Assembly: GCA_934747325.1 (NCBI GenBank) | Contig: CAKVGW010000026.1 | Location: forward strand, 1-23,242 | Direction of reading: 5' to 3' | DNA: 23,242 bases | DNA from: an uncultured Candidatus Melainabacteria bacterium | GTDB lineage: Bacteria; Cyanobacteriota; Vampirovibrionia; Gastranaerophilales; Gastranaerophilaceae | Shown here: positions 8,354 to 14,970 of the stretch, piece after piece | Position numbering within the stretch: the first letter of the stretch is position 1 | How the letters are laid out: each line of letters opens with the position of its first letter | Notes under the pieces: generated by a model | What the model saw: only the letters and a program-made list of their open reading frames with translations | Databases searched by the model: none | Told to the model about the DNA's origin: nothing | Translations under genes and position numbers: made by a program

Positions 8354-8770
8354 ATGATTACTAAAAGTTTAGAAGATTATATTGAATACATTTATACTTC
8401 ACTTTCTAACGACAAAGAGCTTAAGGCGATTGATATTGCTAAAAAATTCAACATATCAAGAGCAAGCGTTTCGGAAGCCCTAATCAGATTATGTGAATTA
8501 GGATTAGTTATATATGAAGGAAGAAAAGGGATTATTGTTACAGAAAAAGGCGAAATTGAAGCAAAAAGAGTAATAAAAAAACATCAAATTCTTTTAAATT
8601 TCTTTAATAAAACTTTAAATGTCGAATATGAAAAAGCTTCAGATAATGCTTGCAAAATTGAGCATGTTATTGATGACGATGTTGTTTCAATATTGGAAAA
8701 ATTTAATCAATTTAGCGATAAAAATAATCTAAAAAAAGATTTTATGGAGTTTATCCAAAATGATAAATAA
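8354..8770 (+). CDS. DtxR/MntR-family metal-dependent transcriptional regulator
   Basis: A 138-residue regulator with an N-terminal winged helix (AIDIAKKFNISRASVSEALIRLCELGLVIYEGRKGIIVTEKG, residues 25-66) and a dimerisation/metal-binding helix region. It lacks the C-terminal SH3-like domain of DtxR and so has the compact MntR architecture. The metal residues look mixed. Asp8 and Glu11 (SLEDYIEYIY) and His77 match MntR, but the C-K-I-E-H motif (Cys100, Glu103, His104) has the cysteine typical of iron-sensing DtxR where MntR has a glutamate. Whether it senses Mn or Fe cannot be decided from sequence. Two operator-like boxes in its own promoter suggest autoregulation. It overlaps the next gene by 11 bases, making that membrane protein the most likely co-regulated partner. 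Confidence 0.88.
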   Translation: MITKSLEDYIEYIYTSLSNDKELKAIDIAKKFNISRASVSEALIRLCELGLVIYEGRKGIIVTEKGEIEAKRVIKKHQILLNFFNKTLNVEYEKASDNACKIEHVIDDDVVSILEKFNQFSDKNNLKKDFMEFIQNDK

Positions 8771-9743
8771 TATTAAATCTTTTGCAAAGTTTTTAGATCA
8801 ACCAATACTGATAGCACATTTAAATAAAAATATGCCGAAAATTATGCTTACAGGAACAGCCTTATATAGCGCTAAAAAAGGCTATGATGTTTATGAAGGG
8901 GATAAAAATTCTACACAGACAAAAGATTATTTCAAAAACACGAGCATACTCTTTTCTTCTGTAATTTGCGCTCTTCTTGCCCCAAAATTAGCCTCCAAAA
9001 TCACCCGTAGACCGCAATCAGAAAACTTAAAGACGGTGAAAAAACAAAATACAAAACTTGTAGAAGAGTTTATTTCAAAGAATAAAAATTCTTTAAGTGA
9101 AGATAGTTTAAAGTTTTTAGAGAAGGCAAAAACCAACATTCTTTCTTTTTCTAAAATAAAAAAATTGAAGGATGAATTAGAAGCAAAGAAGCTTGACGGA
9201 TTTATAAAAAAATTAATTCCTGATCCTGAGAATATAAGCTCTAAGGATATTTTCTCAGAAATCGGTTACTTATCAATATATGGTGCAATACCTGTTGTTG
9301 GAGGAATTACAAGCGGTTTAGTCGTTGATAAAATAGCTGGTGATGAGGTCAAAAAAACTGCACCTGATAAGGTGAGCGAAGGTTTGTATCAGTATTTGGC
9401 GAATATTTTTATGTGTAACATAGGCGCAGGAGTAGCGCTTGGAGTTTTAGAAAAATTGAAGATTACTTCAAAAGCTTGCAGAGCAGTTGGGATGATTACA
9501 GGAATAATCTTGACGGGAGTTGTTGGAGGTTCTAAAATAGCAAATTTTATAACAAATCAAGTTTCAAAAAAAGTTGGTATAAAAGATGTTAAAGAAAGAA
9601 AACCGGAGCTTATAGATTTAGGAATGCACACCGATGATATTGCAACCGTTGCGGTGTTGTCAGGACTAAAATGGATAGAACCGTCTTTGCCATTTTTGTA
9701 TTCGATTTCCGGTTATAAATCGGGGATTGGGTATAGGAATTAG
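8760..9743 (+). CDS. Multi-pass membrane protein of unknown function, co-transcribed with metalloregulator
   Basis: Not a family I can name. The 327-residue protein starts inside the end of the regulator gene, with a GGAG ribosome site upstream, so translation is coupled. The N-terminal part is basic; a hydrophobic stretch at about residues 62-82 (SILFSSVICALLAPKLA) precedes a long charged, probably helical segment (about 88-160, rich in K/E/L). Then come four glycine-rich hydrophobic stretches: roughly 168-192 (AIPVVGGITSGLVV), 212-232 (FMCNIGAGVALGVL), 242-264 (MITGIILTGVVGGSKIA) and 292-318. The glycine-zipper-like spacing suggests packed membrane helices. No transporter signature (Nramp, ZIP, FeoB, ABC) and few candidate metal ligands are seen, so a transport role is only suggested by its operon partner. 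Confidence 0.8.
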   Translation: MINNIKSFAKFLDQPILIAHLNKNMPKIMLTGTALYSAKKGYDVYEGDKNSTQTKDYFKNTSILFSSVICALLAPKLASKITRRPQSENLKTVKKQNTKLVEEFISKNKNSLSEDSLKFLEKAKTNILSFSKIKKLKDELEAKKLDGFIKKLIPDPENISSKDIFSEIGYLSIYGAIPVVGGITSGLVVDKIAGDEVKKTAPDKVSEGLYQYLANIFMCNIGAGVALGVLEKLKITSKACRAVGMITGIILTGVVGGSKIANFITNQVSKKVGIKDVKERKPELIDLGMHTDDIATVAVLSGLKWIEPSLPFLYSISGYKSGIGYRN

Positions 9744-10147
9744 ATTCAATTCAATACGTAAAAAGTTAATGGTGTAAAATTATTAATAGGGCATTGTTTG
9801 GAGGTTCGTTAGATGTTAAACAATCCAACTTTTCATTAATATTAAGTTTTAATCGGCAATTTATTTTCAGTTTATAGAATTTTTGTCAAGTAGGATTTTT
9901 TAAGAGTACATTCTTTATACTAGTCTGAATATAGTACCCTCATATAAATTGATGATTTTAAACAGCAATGCGCAAAATCCTTTTAAACATTAATTTTAAG
10001 CCATCACATAGACCATTTGGTCTATATCTTTCAATCTACCTCAAATGCTTTAAAATTAATCATTCTATTGATGAAAATATCCTCTATAAGGGGGTAATAT
10101 GAATAGTGTAGAAAAGAAACAATTTACGATGAGGGAAGGAAGAGAGT
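9744..10147 (+). other. Non-coding leader before the two-component genes
   Basis: About 400 bases without a conventional gene. Visible structure: a 7-bp stem (9793-9799 with 9818-9824); an 11-bp stem (9989-9999 with 10050-10060) enclosing the palindrome 10008-10025; and a TATACT at 9916-9921 that could be a -10 but has no good -35 at 17 bp. A short upstream ORF (10099-10158) follows. The repeated inverted repeats suggest an untranslated leader of the response-regulator transcript. Confidence 0.4.
10008..10025. repeat. 18-bp palindrome, operator-like
   Basis: ATAGACCATTTGGTCTAT is a perfect inverted repeat (8-bp arms, 2-nt centre). It is about 120 bp upstream of the response regulator and nested inside a longer stem (9989-9999/10050-10060). 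It could be a dimeric-regulator site or the tip of an RNA hairpin. Confidence 0.55.
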
Positions 10148-10158
10148 ATGAGACGTGA
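10099..10158 (+). CDS. Possible 19-residue upstream ORF / leader peptide
   Basis: ATG at 10099 follows a strong purine-rich ribosome site (AAGGGGG, 10089-10094) and opens a 19-codon frame (MNSVEKKQFTMREGREYET) ending in TGA at 10156-10158. The stop lies 9 bases past the ATG of the response regulator (10148) in a different frame, so the two overlap and could be translationally coupled. The peptide is highly charged and resembles nothing known to me. The response regulator has its own purine-rich site just upstream (GGAAGGAAGAGAG), so the upstream ORF may be incidental. Confidence 0.35.
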   Translation: MNSVEKKQFTMREGREYET

Positions 10159-10855
10159 GTTTAAGAAGAAATCGAGAGTGCTTCTTATTGATGACAACTA
10201 CGAACATTTAGCCGGCATCAGAGAACTTTTGAATCTTGAAGGAACTTTTGACGTTGTTGGTATCGCAACAAATGTTACAGTTGGTTTAAATTTAATCAAG
10301 AAATATCAACCGGATATCGTTTTGCTTGATATGAATATGCCTGAAAGAGATGGTTTGCAAGGTATTATTGATATCGAAAAACTTGGTTTAGATACAAAAA
10401 TTTTGGCGCTTTCAGGATATGATGATGCAGATTTAATTTTTAGAGCAATGAAGATTGGTGCAAAAGGCTATGTTCTAAAAACTATGGCATCAGCTCAACT
10501 TATTTATGCAATCGAAGAAGTTTTAAACGGTAAAATTTATTTACCAAACGCTTTAACTTCAAGATTCTTTGAATATTTTCAACAAACATTCAAAAACGAA
10601 AATGCAAAAGCAGAAATTGAAAAAGAAGAAAACTTGCTTAATGAATTAACTCAAAGAGAAGAAGAAGTTTTAGAACTTTTGACTCAAGGTATTACTTATA
10701 AAGGCGTTGCAAACAAATTGTTTATTTCTGAAACAACTGTTAAAACACACGTAAATAATATTTTCCAAAAATTGCAAGTTAATGATAGAACACAGGCTGT
10801 TTTGTATGCAATTAATAACGGATTTTTGAGCAAGAAGGTTAAGATTTCAGCGTAA
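10148..10855 (+). CDS. NarL/FixJ-type response regulator
   Basis: Cytoplasmic DNA-binding response regulator of 235 residues. The receiver domain (about 10-128) has the acidic pair Asp15-Asp16, phospho-acceptor Asp61 (VLLDMNMPE), Ser89 (ALSGYDD) and Lys111 (GYVLKTM). A charged linker (about 148-163) leads to a LuxR-type helix-turn-helix (about 166-230: LTQREEEVLELLTQG..YKGVANKLFISETTVKTHVNNIFQKLQV). It is followed by a soluble histidine kinase, its probable partner, and then by flgB-flgC-fliE, which suggests control of flagellar or surface functions; that link is inferred from position only. A composite repeat lies between it and the kinase. Confidence 0.93.
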   Translation: MRREFKKKSRVLLIDDNYEHLAGIRELLNLEGTFDVVGIATNVTVGLNLIKKYQPDIVLLDMNMPERDGLQGIIDIEKLGLDTKILALSGYDDADLIFRAMKIGAKGYVLKTMASAQLIYAIEEVLNGKIYLPNALTSRFFEYFQQTFKNENAKAEIEKEENLLNELTQREEEVLELLTQGITYKGVANKLFISETTVKTHVNNIFQKLQVNDRTQAVLYAINNGFLSKKVKISA

Positions 10856-10859
10856 GGGG

Positions 10860-10992
10860 GAATTCACCCCTCACCCGAAAATCTAAGTTTCGTACCATAA
10901 ACGGTTCTCAACTTGATTTTCTACCCTCTCCCACAAGGGGCGAGGGAGAGAGTGTGCAAAATGTAAGTTGGGCATTCCTGCCCAACAAAAAC
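10860..10992 (+). repeat. Composite palindromic repeat A (between response regulator and kinase)
   Basis: Three modules in a row: a CCTCACCC start followed by a 12-bp hairpin with one bulge (10877-10889 with 10910-10921); a GC-rich palindrome, ACCCTCTCCCACAAGGGGCGAGGG (10922-10945), of the same family as the copies at 14.5, 18.9, 19.3, 19.9 and 20.0 kb; and a 32-bp tail (10961-10992) with a perfect 8-bp hairpin GTTGGGCA/TGCCCAAC. The 32-bp tail recurs at 14585-14616 with 28 of 32 bases identical. The tail contributes in-frame sequence upstream of the kinase start. Confidence 0.8.
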
Positions 10993-11013
10993 AAAAAATA
11001 TTCAAAGGCAAAA

Positions 11014-12231
11014 ATGAAAAAAATTGTAAGACAACAAAACTATTTAAAAGAACTGATAGATTCGCAAGAAAATCGTTTTCTATCTCGTCAAGCTTTGCGA
11101 TGTGTAATTCGTGGGGTTCTTGAACCTTTGCTTGATAAGCCGGAGGAAGCTGTTGTTTTACATAGAATCATTGATAAAGCCGGAATTTTAGGTTTGCTTA
11201 AAAGGCTAGAATTTTCTGAAATAGAAGATATTGATTATTCTGACGATAGCGAAAACTTAAGAGAAAAAGTTTGGGCAGGAACAGAATTCTTATGCGTTTT
11301 AACTCACAGATTTGTTGCCATTTTGATTTGGGATAACAAAACCGAGAGTGAACACACTGTAAGATATTATTCAATTTACAATTCAAAACTTCAAAACGAA
11401 GCGCTTGATATAATTAACAGAAATTCAATTTTTGATTTAAGACAATATCAAGAAAGCTTTAAACCGGATAGACGTGATAACATACTCTTGAACTCATCAA
11501 TCAGACGTCTTGTAGAAAACATGGATGAATCATCCAAAGATGCGGTTTTGAAGTATGCAGAAATTCAAACTTACAAACCTGAAAAAACTGACTCAGCAAG
11601 AGCAGTTGCGCATGAAATAAAAAATCAGCTTTCAATTTGTGATTTGTATACTGAAATTATTAGAAAGTATTGCAAGAAAAACGATATTGAAGCAGATACA
11701 ATTGAAAACGCGCTTAATTGTTTGAATCGCGCAGTTAAAATGGCAAGCAATTCTTTAGTAGCATTAAAAGCTACAGAAAGCTTGGATTTAAAACAACATA
11801 ATTTAAAATCAATTATTGATAACGCGGTTGATTTGACGAAAGTTTACTTTGAATGCAAAAATATTAATTATGAAATTGAAAATAATGTAGACAAAGAAAT
11901 TTTGGTTGACGAAAACAATTTTATTGCAGTGCTAATCAATTTAGTTAAAAATGCAGTGGAAGCGTTTGGTGAGAATGTCGGAGATGGTAAGTATATTAAA
12001 ATTAAGACTGAAGAGGATGGAGAATCTGCAATAATCAGAATTAGGAACAATGCAGAACGAATTACTCAGCCTGATATGATATTTGAAGAAGGATTTACAA
12101 CAAAGAAAACTGGCTCAGGCTTGGGTTTAAGTATTTGTAAAAAATCAATTGAAGAGCAAGCAGGATTATTGAAGCTTGCGCATTCAGGCGATGATTACAC
12201 GGAATTTGTGATTAAGATAGGATTGGTGTAA
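11014..12231 (+). CDS. Soluble sensor histidine kinase
   Basis: A 405-residue kinase with no membrane segment, so it senses a cytoplasmic signal or a partner protein. The N-terminal about 190 residues form a sensor region I cannot assign. Then come the phospho-acceptor helix with His200 (AVAHEIKNQLS), the N box NLVKNAVEAF (309-318), the F-box IFEEGFTTK and the G2 box GSGLGLSI near 367-374, giving a complete GHKL ATPase domain. I chose the ATG at 11014, preceded by AAAGG. The frame is open from a GTG at 10954, but those 20 extra residues come from the dispersed repeat at 10961-10992. The stop is two bases before the flgB start, so kinase and flgB are co-transcribed. Confidence 0.9.
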   Translation: MKKIVRQQNYLKELIDSQENRFLSRQALRCVIRGVLEPLLDKPEEAVVLHRIIDKAGILGLLKRLEFSEIEDIDYSDDSENLREKVWAGTEFLCVLTHRFVAILIWDNKTESEHTVRYYSIYNSKLQNEALDIINRNSIFDLRQYQESFKPDRRDNILLNSSIRRLVENMDESSKDAVLKYAEIQTYKPEKTDSARAVAHEIKNQLSICDLYTEIIRKYCKKNDIEADTIENALNCLNRAVKMASNSLVALKATESLDLKQHNLKSIIDNAVDLTKVYFECKNINYEIENNVDKEILVDENNFIAVLINLVKNAVEAFGENVGDGKYIKIKTEEDGESAIIRIRNNAERITQPDMIFEEGFTTKKTGSGLGLSICKKSIEEQAGLLKLAHSGDDYTEFVIKIGLV

Positions 12232-12233
12232 AA

Positions 12234-12716
12234 ATGGACTTGATTACAAACAGAACTATGGATATTACAAAACTCGGTATGGATGGCTTGATGGAAAGAC
12301 AACATGCTGTAGCTTCTAATATCGCTAACGTTATGACACCGGGGTTTCAAAGAAAAGAAGTCGCTTTTGAGAGCCAACTGGCAGAAATTATCGAAAAAGA
12401 GGACTTAAAAGATTATATCAAAGGTCAAAACAGTATAGAATATAAACCGCCAATGGTGGATGTTTTTACCGGCGATGTTCACACTTATAGAACTCCGACA
12501 CAGCAAGAAAAAGCATATTTGCAATCTAATACGTTTGAGCAATTTAAACCGCAAATTGTAACCGACGTATATAGCGGAGCAAATTCATCAGGCAACAATG
12601 TTGAATTAGAACGTGAAATGATGGATTTATCAAAGACAGGTACTAAATACATGGTATTATCAAATCTGGAGAGAAGACAGTTTACGACTGTTTCAGAGGC
12701 GATTAGAGGACAGTAG
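12234..12716 (+). CDS. flgB: Flagellar basal-body rod protein FlgB
   Basis: Proximal rod component exported by the flagellar type III system. The 160-residue protein has the rod-protein N-terminal signature in which ASNIANVMTPGFQRKEVAFE corresponds to the conserved ANxxTPGF element (about residues 28-45), a GANSSGNNVELEREMMDLSKT motif (NNVDxExEM consensus) and a C-terminal helix expected to coil with the N-terminal one. Length is slightly above the common 130-140. It begins two bases after the kinase stop. It is followed by an octamer inverted-repeat island and then flgC, so the usual tight flgB-flgC-fliE spacing is broken by repeats. Confidence 0.95.
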   Translation: MDLITNRTMDITKLGMDGLMERQHAVASNIANVMTPGFQRKEVAFESQLAEIIEKEDLKDYIKGQNSIEYKPPMVDVFTGDVHTYRTPTQQEKAYLQSNTFEQFKPQIVTDVYSGANSSGNNVELEREMMDLSKTGTKYMVLSNLERRQFTTVSEAIRGQ

Positions 12717-12719
12717 TAA

Positions 12720-12899
12720 TTAAAGTTTAGGAGTTTATAAGTTGAGAGGTTGAGAAGGAGTTATAAAAAGAGTTGAAAAGTTGAATGGCTAAAAGGTTGA
12801 AAAGTTTGTTATAAATATTGTTATAATCAAACGAGTTCTATAAAAATGATAATTAAAACTTCTTCTAAACTCCTCAACTTCTAAACTTCTAAACTAAAA
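12720..12899. repeat. Octamer-based inverted-repeat island 1 (flgB-flgC gap)
   Basis: The left arm (12721-12762), built from units like AGTTTAGG/GTTGAGAG, pairs with the right arm (12856-12896), which contains ACTTCTAAACTTCTAAAC; I count about 33 of 40 matching positions when one is reversed. Further GTTGAAAAG units run to about 12806. The unpaired centre holds TTGTTATAAT (12818-12827), which also occurs in island 2. The flgC ribosome site (AAAGAGG) lies just outside at 12899-12905. Confidence 0.7.
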
Positions 12900-12911
12900 A
12901 AAGAGGTTCTT

Positions 12912-13418
12912 ATGAGTTTTAACATATTCGATATAGCCGGTTCAGGCATGACAGCTCAAAGAGTTAAAATGGATACAGTTGCAAGTAATATTGCAAACAT
13001 AAACACAACGCGCCAAGCTGACGGTTCAAAAGGTGTTTATGTAAAAAAAGACGTGTCTTTTAGAACAATTTATGAAGATAATTTGAATAAAGGTTATTCA
13101 AATTTTTCATCGAACAGTCCTGATGCTCAATTTGACCCAAGAACAGGTAACATGCTTATAAATGCTAACGTTGCACTTAATAACGGCATGATTACAGGTG
13201 GGGTTCAAGTTGATGAAATTTATGAAGCAGAGGATGGAGTAAAAACTGTTTATGACCCATCACATCCCGATGCGGATGAAGAAGGGTACGTAGATTTGCC
13301 AAACATTAATCTTGTAGAAGAAATGGTTGGCATGATATCCGCATCAAAGGCTTATGAAGCAAACGCAACGGTTGCAGAAAACGTTAAGACGATGATGCAG
13401 AGCGCGATGAATATTTAG
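12912..13418 (+). CDS. flgC: Flagellar basal-body rod protein FlgC
   Basis: Proximal rod protein. The 168-residue sequence opens MSFNIFDIAGSGMTAQRVKMDTVASNIANINTT, the standard FlgC N-terminus with the SNIAN(x)NTT element, and ends with the family's C-terminal NLVEEMVGMISASKAYEANATVAENVKTMMQSAM, predicted to form a coiled-coil with the N-terminal helix. The middle contains the usual YVKKDVSF and GGVQVDEI...VYDPSHPDADEEGYV (V-x-DPSHPxAD-GYV consensus). Length is normal to slightly long. It is flanked on both sides by related inverted-repeat islands, which is unusual for a rod gene. Confidence 0.96.
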   Translation: MSFNIFDIAGSGMTAQRVKMDTVASNIANINTTRQADGSKGVYVKKDVSFRTIYEDNLNKGYSNFSSNSPDAQFDPRTGNMLINANVALNNGMITGGVQVDEIYEAEDGVKTVYDPSHPDADEEGYVDLPNINLVEEMVGMISASKAYEANATVAENVKTMMQSAMNI

Positions 13419-13439
13419 GGTAATTATTAAATAAGAAAG

Positions 13440-13595
13440 TTTGTAGGAAATGAGTTGAACGGTTGAAAAGCGAAAAAGTTGAAAAGTTGTTATAATTTTT
13501 TTATAAACAAATGCTAATTTAAGAATTTTAAAATTACTGTTCCACTTTTCAACTGTTCAACCTTTCAACTTCTAAAGTTCTAAACTACTAAACTT
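13440..13595. repeat. Octamer-based inverted-repeat island 2 (flgC-fliE gap)
   Basis: The left part (13451-13490) carries GAGTTGAACGGTTGAAAAG and GTTGAAAAGTTG units; the right part (13536-13595) carries their complements (CTTTTCAACTGTTCAACC, CTTTCAACTTCTAAAG, TTCTAAACTACTAAACTT). The centre contains TTGTTATAAT (13487-13496) and an AATTTTAAAATT palindrome (13524-13535). Same unit types and layout as island 1, but not a simple copy. Confidence 0.7.
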
Positions 13596-13610
13596 AATCG
13601 AGGTTACAAA

Positions 13611-14015
13611 ATGGATTTCACAACACAAAGCATTACAGACTACAACTTAAACGCCATAAATGACTATAACCAATTTTTGCAAGGTCATGCGTCGTTTGAT
13701 GTTAAAAACAATGAGTTTGAAGAAGCTTTGGAAAAAGCCGCAAAGAGCTATCCTGTAAAAGATAAAGGTGATAAAACAGGGTTGGGTAATTTTGCTTCAC
13801 AAATGGGCAATGCGTTCTCAAACAGCTTGAACGCTGTTAATGACGCAAAAATTACAGCAGATAGAATGCAAGAAGATTTAGCTATGGGTGGTGCTACAAA
13901 TATTCATGATGCAATGATTGCAGCAGAAAAAGCATCTCTAAGTATGCAAATGGCAATCCAAGTTCGTAATAGATTGATTTCTGCATATACTGATATTACA
14001 AGTATGGCGATTTAA
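13611..14015 (+). CDS. fliE: Flagellar hook-basal body complex protein FliE
   Basis: Rod/MS-ring junction protein required for flagellar type III export. The 134-residue product carries the FliE C-terminal block: FASQMGNAFSNSLNAVNDAK, DLAMGGATNIHDAMIAAEKASLSMQMAIQVRNRLISAYTDITSMAI, which matches the family pattern of D-x-M-x-A-x-E-K-A-x-L-S-x-Q-x-x-x-Q-V-R-N-(K/R)-L-x-x-A-Y. The first about 60 residues are poorly conserved, as usual. A GAGG ribosome site sits at 13600-13604. It is the last flagellar gene here; the next gene (dut) is convergent. Confidence 0.94.
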   Translation: MDFTTQSITDYNLNAINDYNQFLQGHASFDVKNNEFEEALEKAAKSYPVKDKGDKTGLGNFASQMGNAFSNSLNAVNDAKITADRMQEDLAMGGATNIHDAMIAAEKASLSMQMAIQVRNRLISAYTDITSMAI

Positions 14016-14035
14016 AAGAATAAAATTATAGTGCA

Positions 14036-14051
14036 AAAAGTTTAAACTTTT
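14036..14051. repeat. 16-bp palindrome at the fliE/dut convergence
   Basis: AAAAGTTTAAACTTTT is perfectly self-complementary, lies 21 bases after the fliE stop and overlaps the dut stop codon. It could act as a weak bidirectional terminator, but it is almost all A/T and lacks a loop. Confidence 0.35.
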
Positions 14052-14479
14052 CCTGTTGAACCAAAACCACCGGCTCCGCGTTCTGTTTCAGAAAGTTCTG
14101 TTACGACTTCGATTTTTGCTTGTTCGTAACGAGCAATAACCATCTGTGCAACTCTTTCGTCCGGCTTGATTGTATATGGTTCATTTGATAAATTTACTAA
14201 CGGAATACAAACTTCACCGCGATAATCTTCATCAATTGTACCAACACAATTGATAAGACTTATACCGTGCTTGATAGAGAGTCCTGAACGTGGTCTGATT
14301 TGAGCTTCATAACCGTGTTCTAACTCGATTTTCAAACCAGTAGGAATTAATTTTCTTTCTAAAGGTTGAAGTGTAATTTCTTCATCAATAGCTGCGCACA
14401 AATCCATGCCGGCAGCACCATCAGTTTTATATTCAGGAACAAAACGGTTGTGTTCCATTCTAAAAATCTTTAAAATCAT
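14042..14479 (-). CDS. dut: Deoxyuridine 5'-triphosphate nucleotidohydrolase (dUTPase)
   Basis: Hydrolyses dUTP to dUMP and pyrophosphate, keeping uracil out of DNA and feeding dTMP synthesis. All five motifs of the trimeric dUTPases are present in 145 residues: AAGMDLCA (22-29), [11 protein letters not shown] (around 62-72), [11 protein letters not shown] with the catalytic aspartate, RVAQMVI, and the glycine-rich C-terminal [10 protein letters not shown] that closes over the neighbouring active site. A strong AGGAGA ribosome site precedes the ATG. Convergent with fliE. The gap before the next upstream gene holds composite repeat B. Confidence 0.97.
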   Translation of the reverse strand: MILKIFRMEHNRFVPEYKTDGAAGMDLCAAIDEEITLQPLERKLIPTGLKIELEHGYEAQIRPRSGLSIKHGISLINCVGTIDEDYRGEVCIPLVNLSNEPYTIKPDERVAQMVIARYEQAKIEVVTELSETERGAGGFGSTGKV

Positions 14480-14518
14480 ACTTTCTCCTAAAAACTTTAA
14501 ATCAACAATCCTCGGTCA

Positions 14519-14616
14519 TTCCCTCTCCTAGGGAGAGGGCTAGGGTGAGGGTTTTATTTCTACGAATAAAACACCTTTAGCAATATGTAGGTTGGACATT
14601 CTTACCCAACAAAAAC
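14519..14616 (-). repeat. Composite palindromic repeat B (between dut and a small gene)
   Basis: Read on the minus strand, 14551-14519 gives CCTCACCCTAGCCCTCTCC then a short loop and GGAGAGGGA. This is nearly identical to the copy inside the capsule-type glycosyltransferase gene at 19949-19981. It is followed on the plus strand by an 8-bp hairpin (14551-14558 with 14565-14572) and by the 32-bp tail (14585-14616) shared with composite repeat A. In this copy two base pairs of the tail hairpin are mismatched. Confidence 0.78.
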
Positions 14617-14623
14617 TCTATAT

Positions 14624-14851
14624 CTAAGCAGTAATAATAGTTTTACCATCAATAACTTGCTTAGGGAAAATCGTAAGGGTTTCAATGCCTTTGATTTTGT
14701 TAAGCTTGCTATCTTCAGGATTAGCCTTTTGCGCTTTTTCAACAGCTTCTGAATTACCATTAGCCATTGACATAAAACTGTTAGAATATCTTATAAATAA
14801 ATTTCGTCTTGGTGTAAAACTATCGTTTTGTGATATTGATGATACGTTCAT
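14624..14851 (-). CDS. Small protein of unknown function
   Basis: A 75-residue frame (MNVSSISQNDSFTPRRNLFIRYSNSFMSMANGN...) that I do not recognise. It is preceded by GTGAGGT as a plausible ribosome site about 9 nt before the ATG and by a 16-bp operator-like palindrome (14910-14925). No signal peptide, membrane segment or cysteine is seen. The N-terminal half is Ser/Asn rich with paired arginines; the C-terminal half (EAVEKAQKANPEDSKLNKIKGIETLTIFPKQVIDGKTI) looks like an ordinary folded or helical segment. The opposite strand is also open here, but without a ribosome site. Likely a real small gene; function unknown. Confidence 0.55.
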   Translation of the reverse strand: MNVSSISQNDSFTPRRNLFIRYSNSFMSMANGNSEAVEKAQKANPEDSKLNKIKGIETLTIFPKQVIDGKTIITA

Positions 14852-14909
14852 TTTATTTTTACCTCACAAGGAATATTTTCTTGCAGATATAATTTTGAGT
14901 CAATAAAAG

Positions 14910-14925
14910 TGTTACATTTGTAACA
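14910..14925. promoter_or_regulatory. Perfect 16-bp palindrome, possible operator
   Basis: TGTTACATTTGTAACA has 7-bp perfect arms and a 2-nt centre. It lies about 60 bp upstream of the start of the small minus-strand gene, where a repressor site would be expected. I cannot assign it to a known regulator. Confidence 0.45.
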
Positions 14926-14970
14926 AAAGATTTTTTATGTTAAAATTTTTTTGTTGAAAATTTAATAATA

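Noticed and set aside
9744..10147. The structured leader was considered as a known riboswitch class.
   Set aside because: I could not match conserved cores of the common classes (TPP, SAM, cobalamin, c-di-GMP, FMN); the visible features are simple inverted repeats.
10954..11013. A GTG start for the histidine kinase adding 20 residues.
   Set aside because: Those codons are largely the dispersed 32-bp repeat, and the ATG at 11014 has its own AAAGG site. The longer form cannot be fully excluded.
12720..13595. The repeated units around flgC were considered as a CRISPR array.
   Set aside because: The units are 8 bases, contiguous or irregularly spaced and present in both orientations; there are no 25-40 base repeats with uniform unique spacers and no cas genes.
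14685..14906. A 73-codon plus-strand frame opposite the small minus-strand gene.
   Set aside because: There is no ribosome site, and the minus-strand frame has both a ribosome site and an upstream palindrome; only one of the two is likely real.
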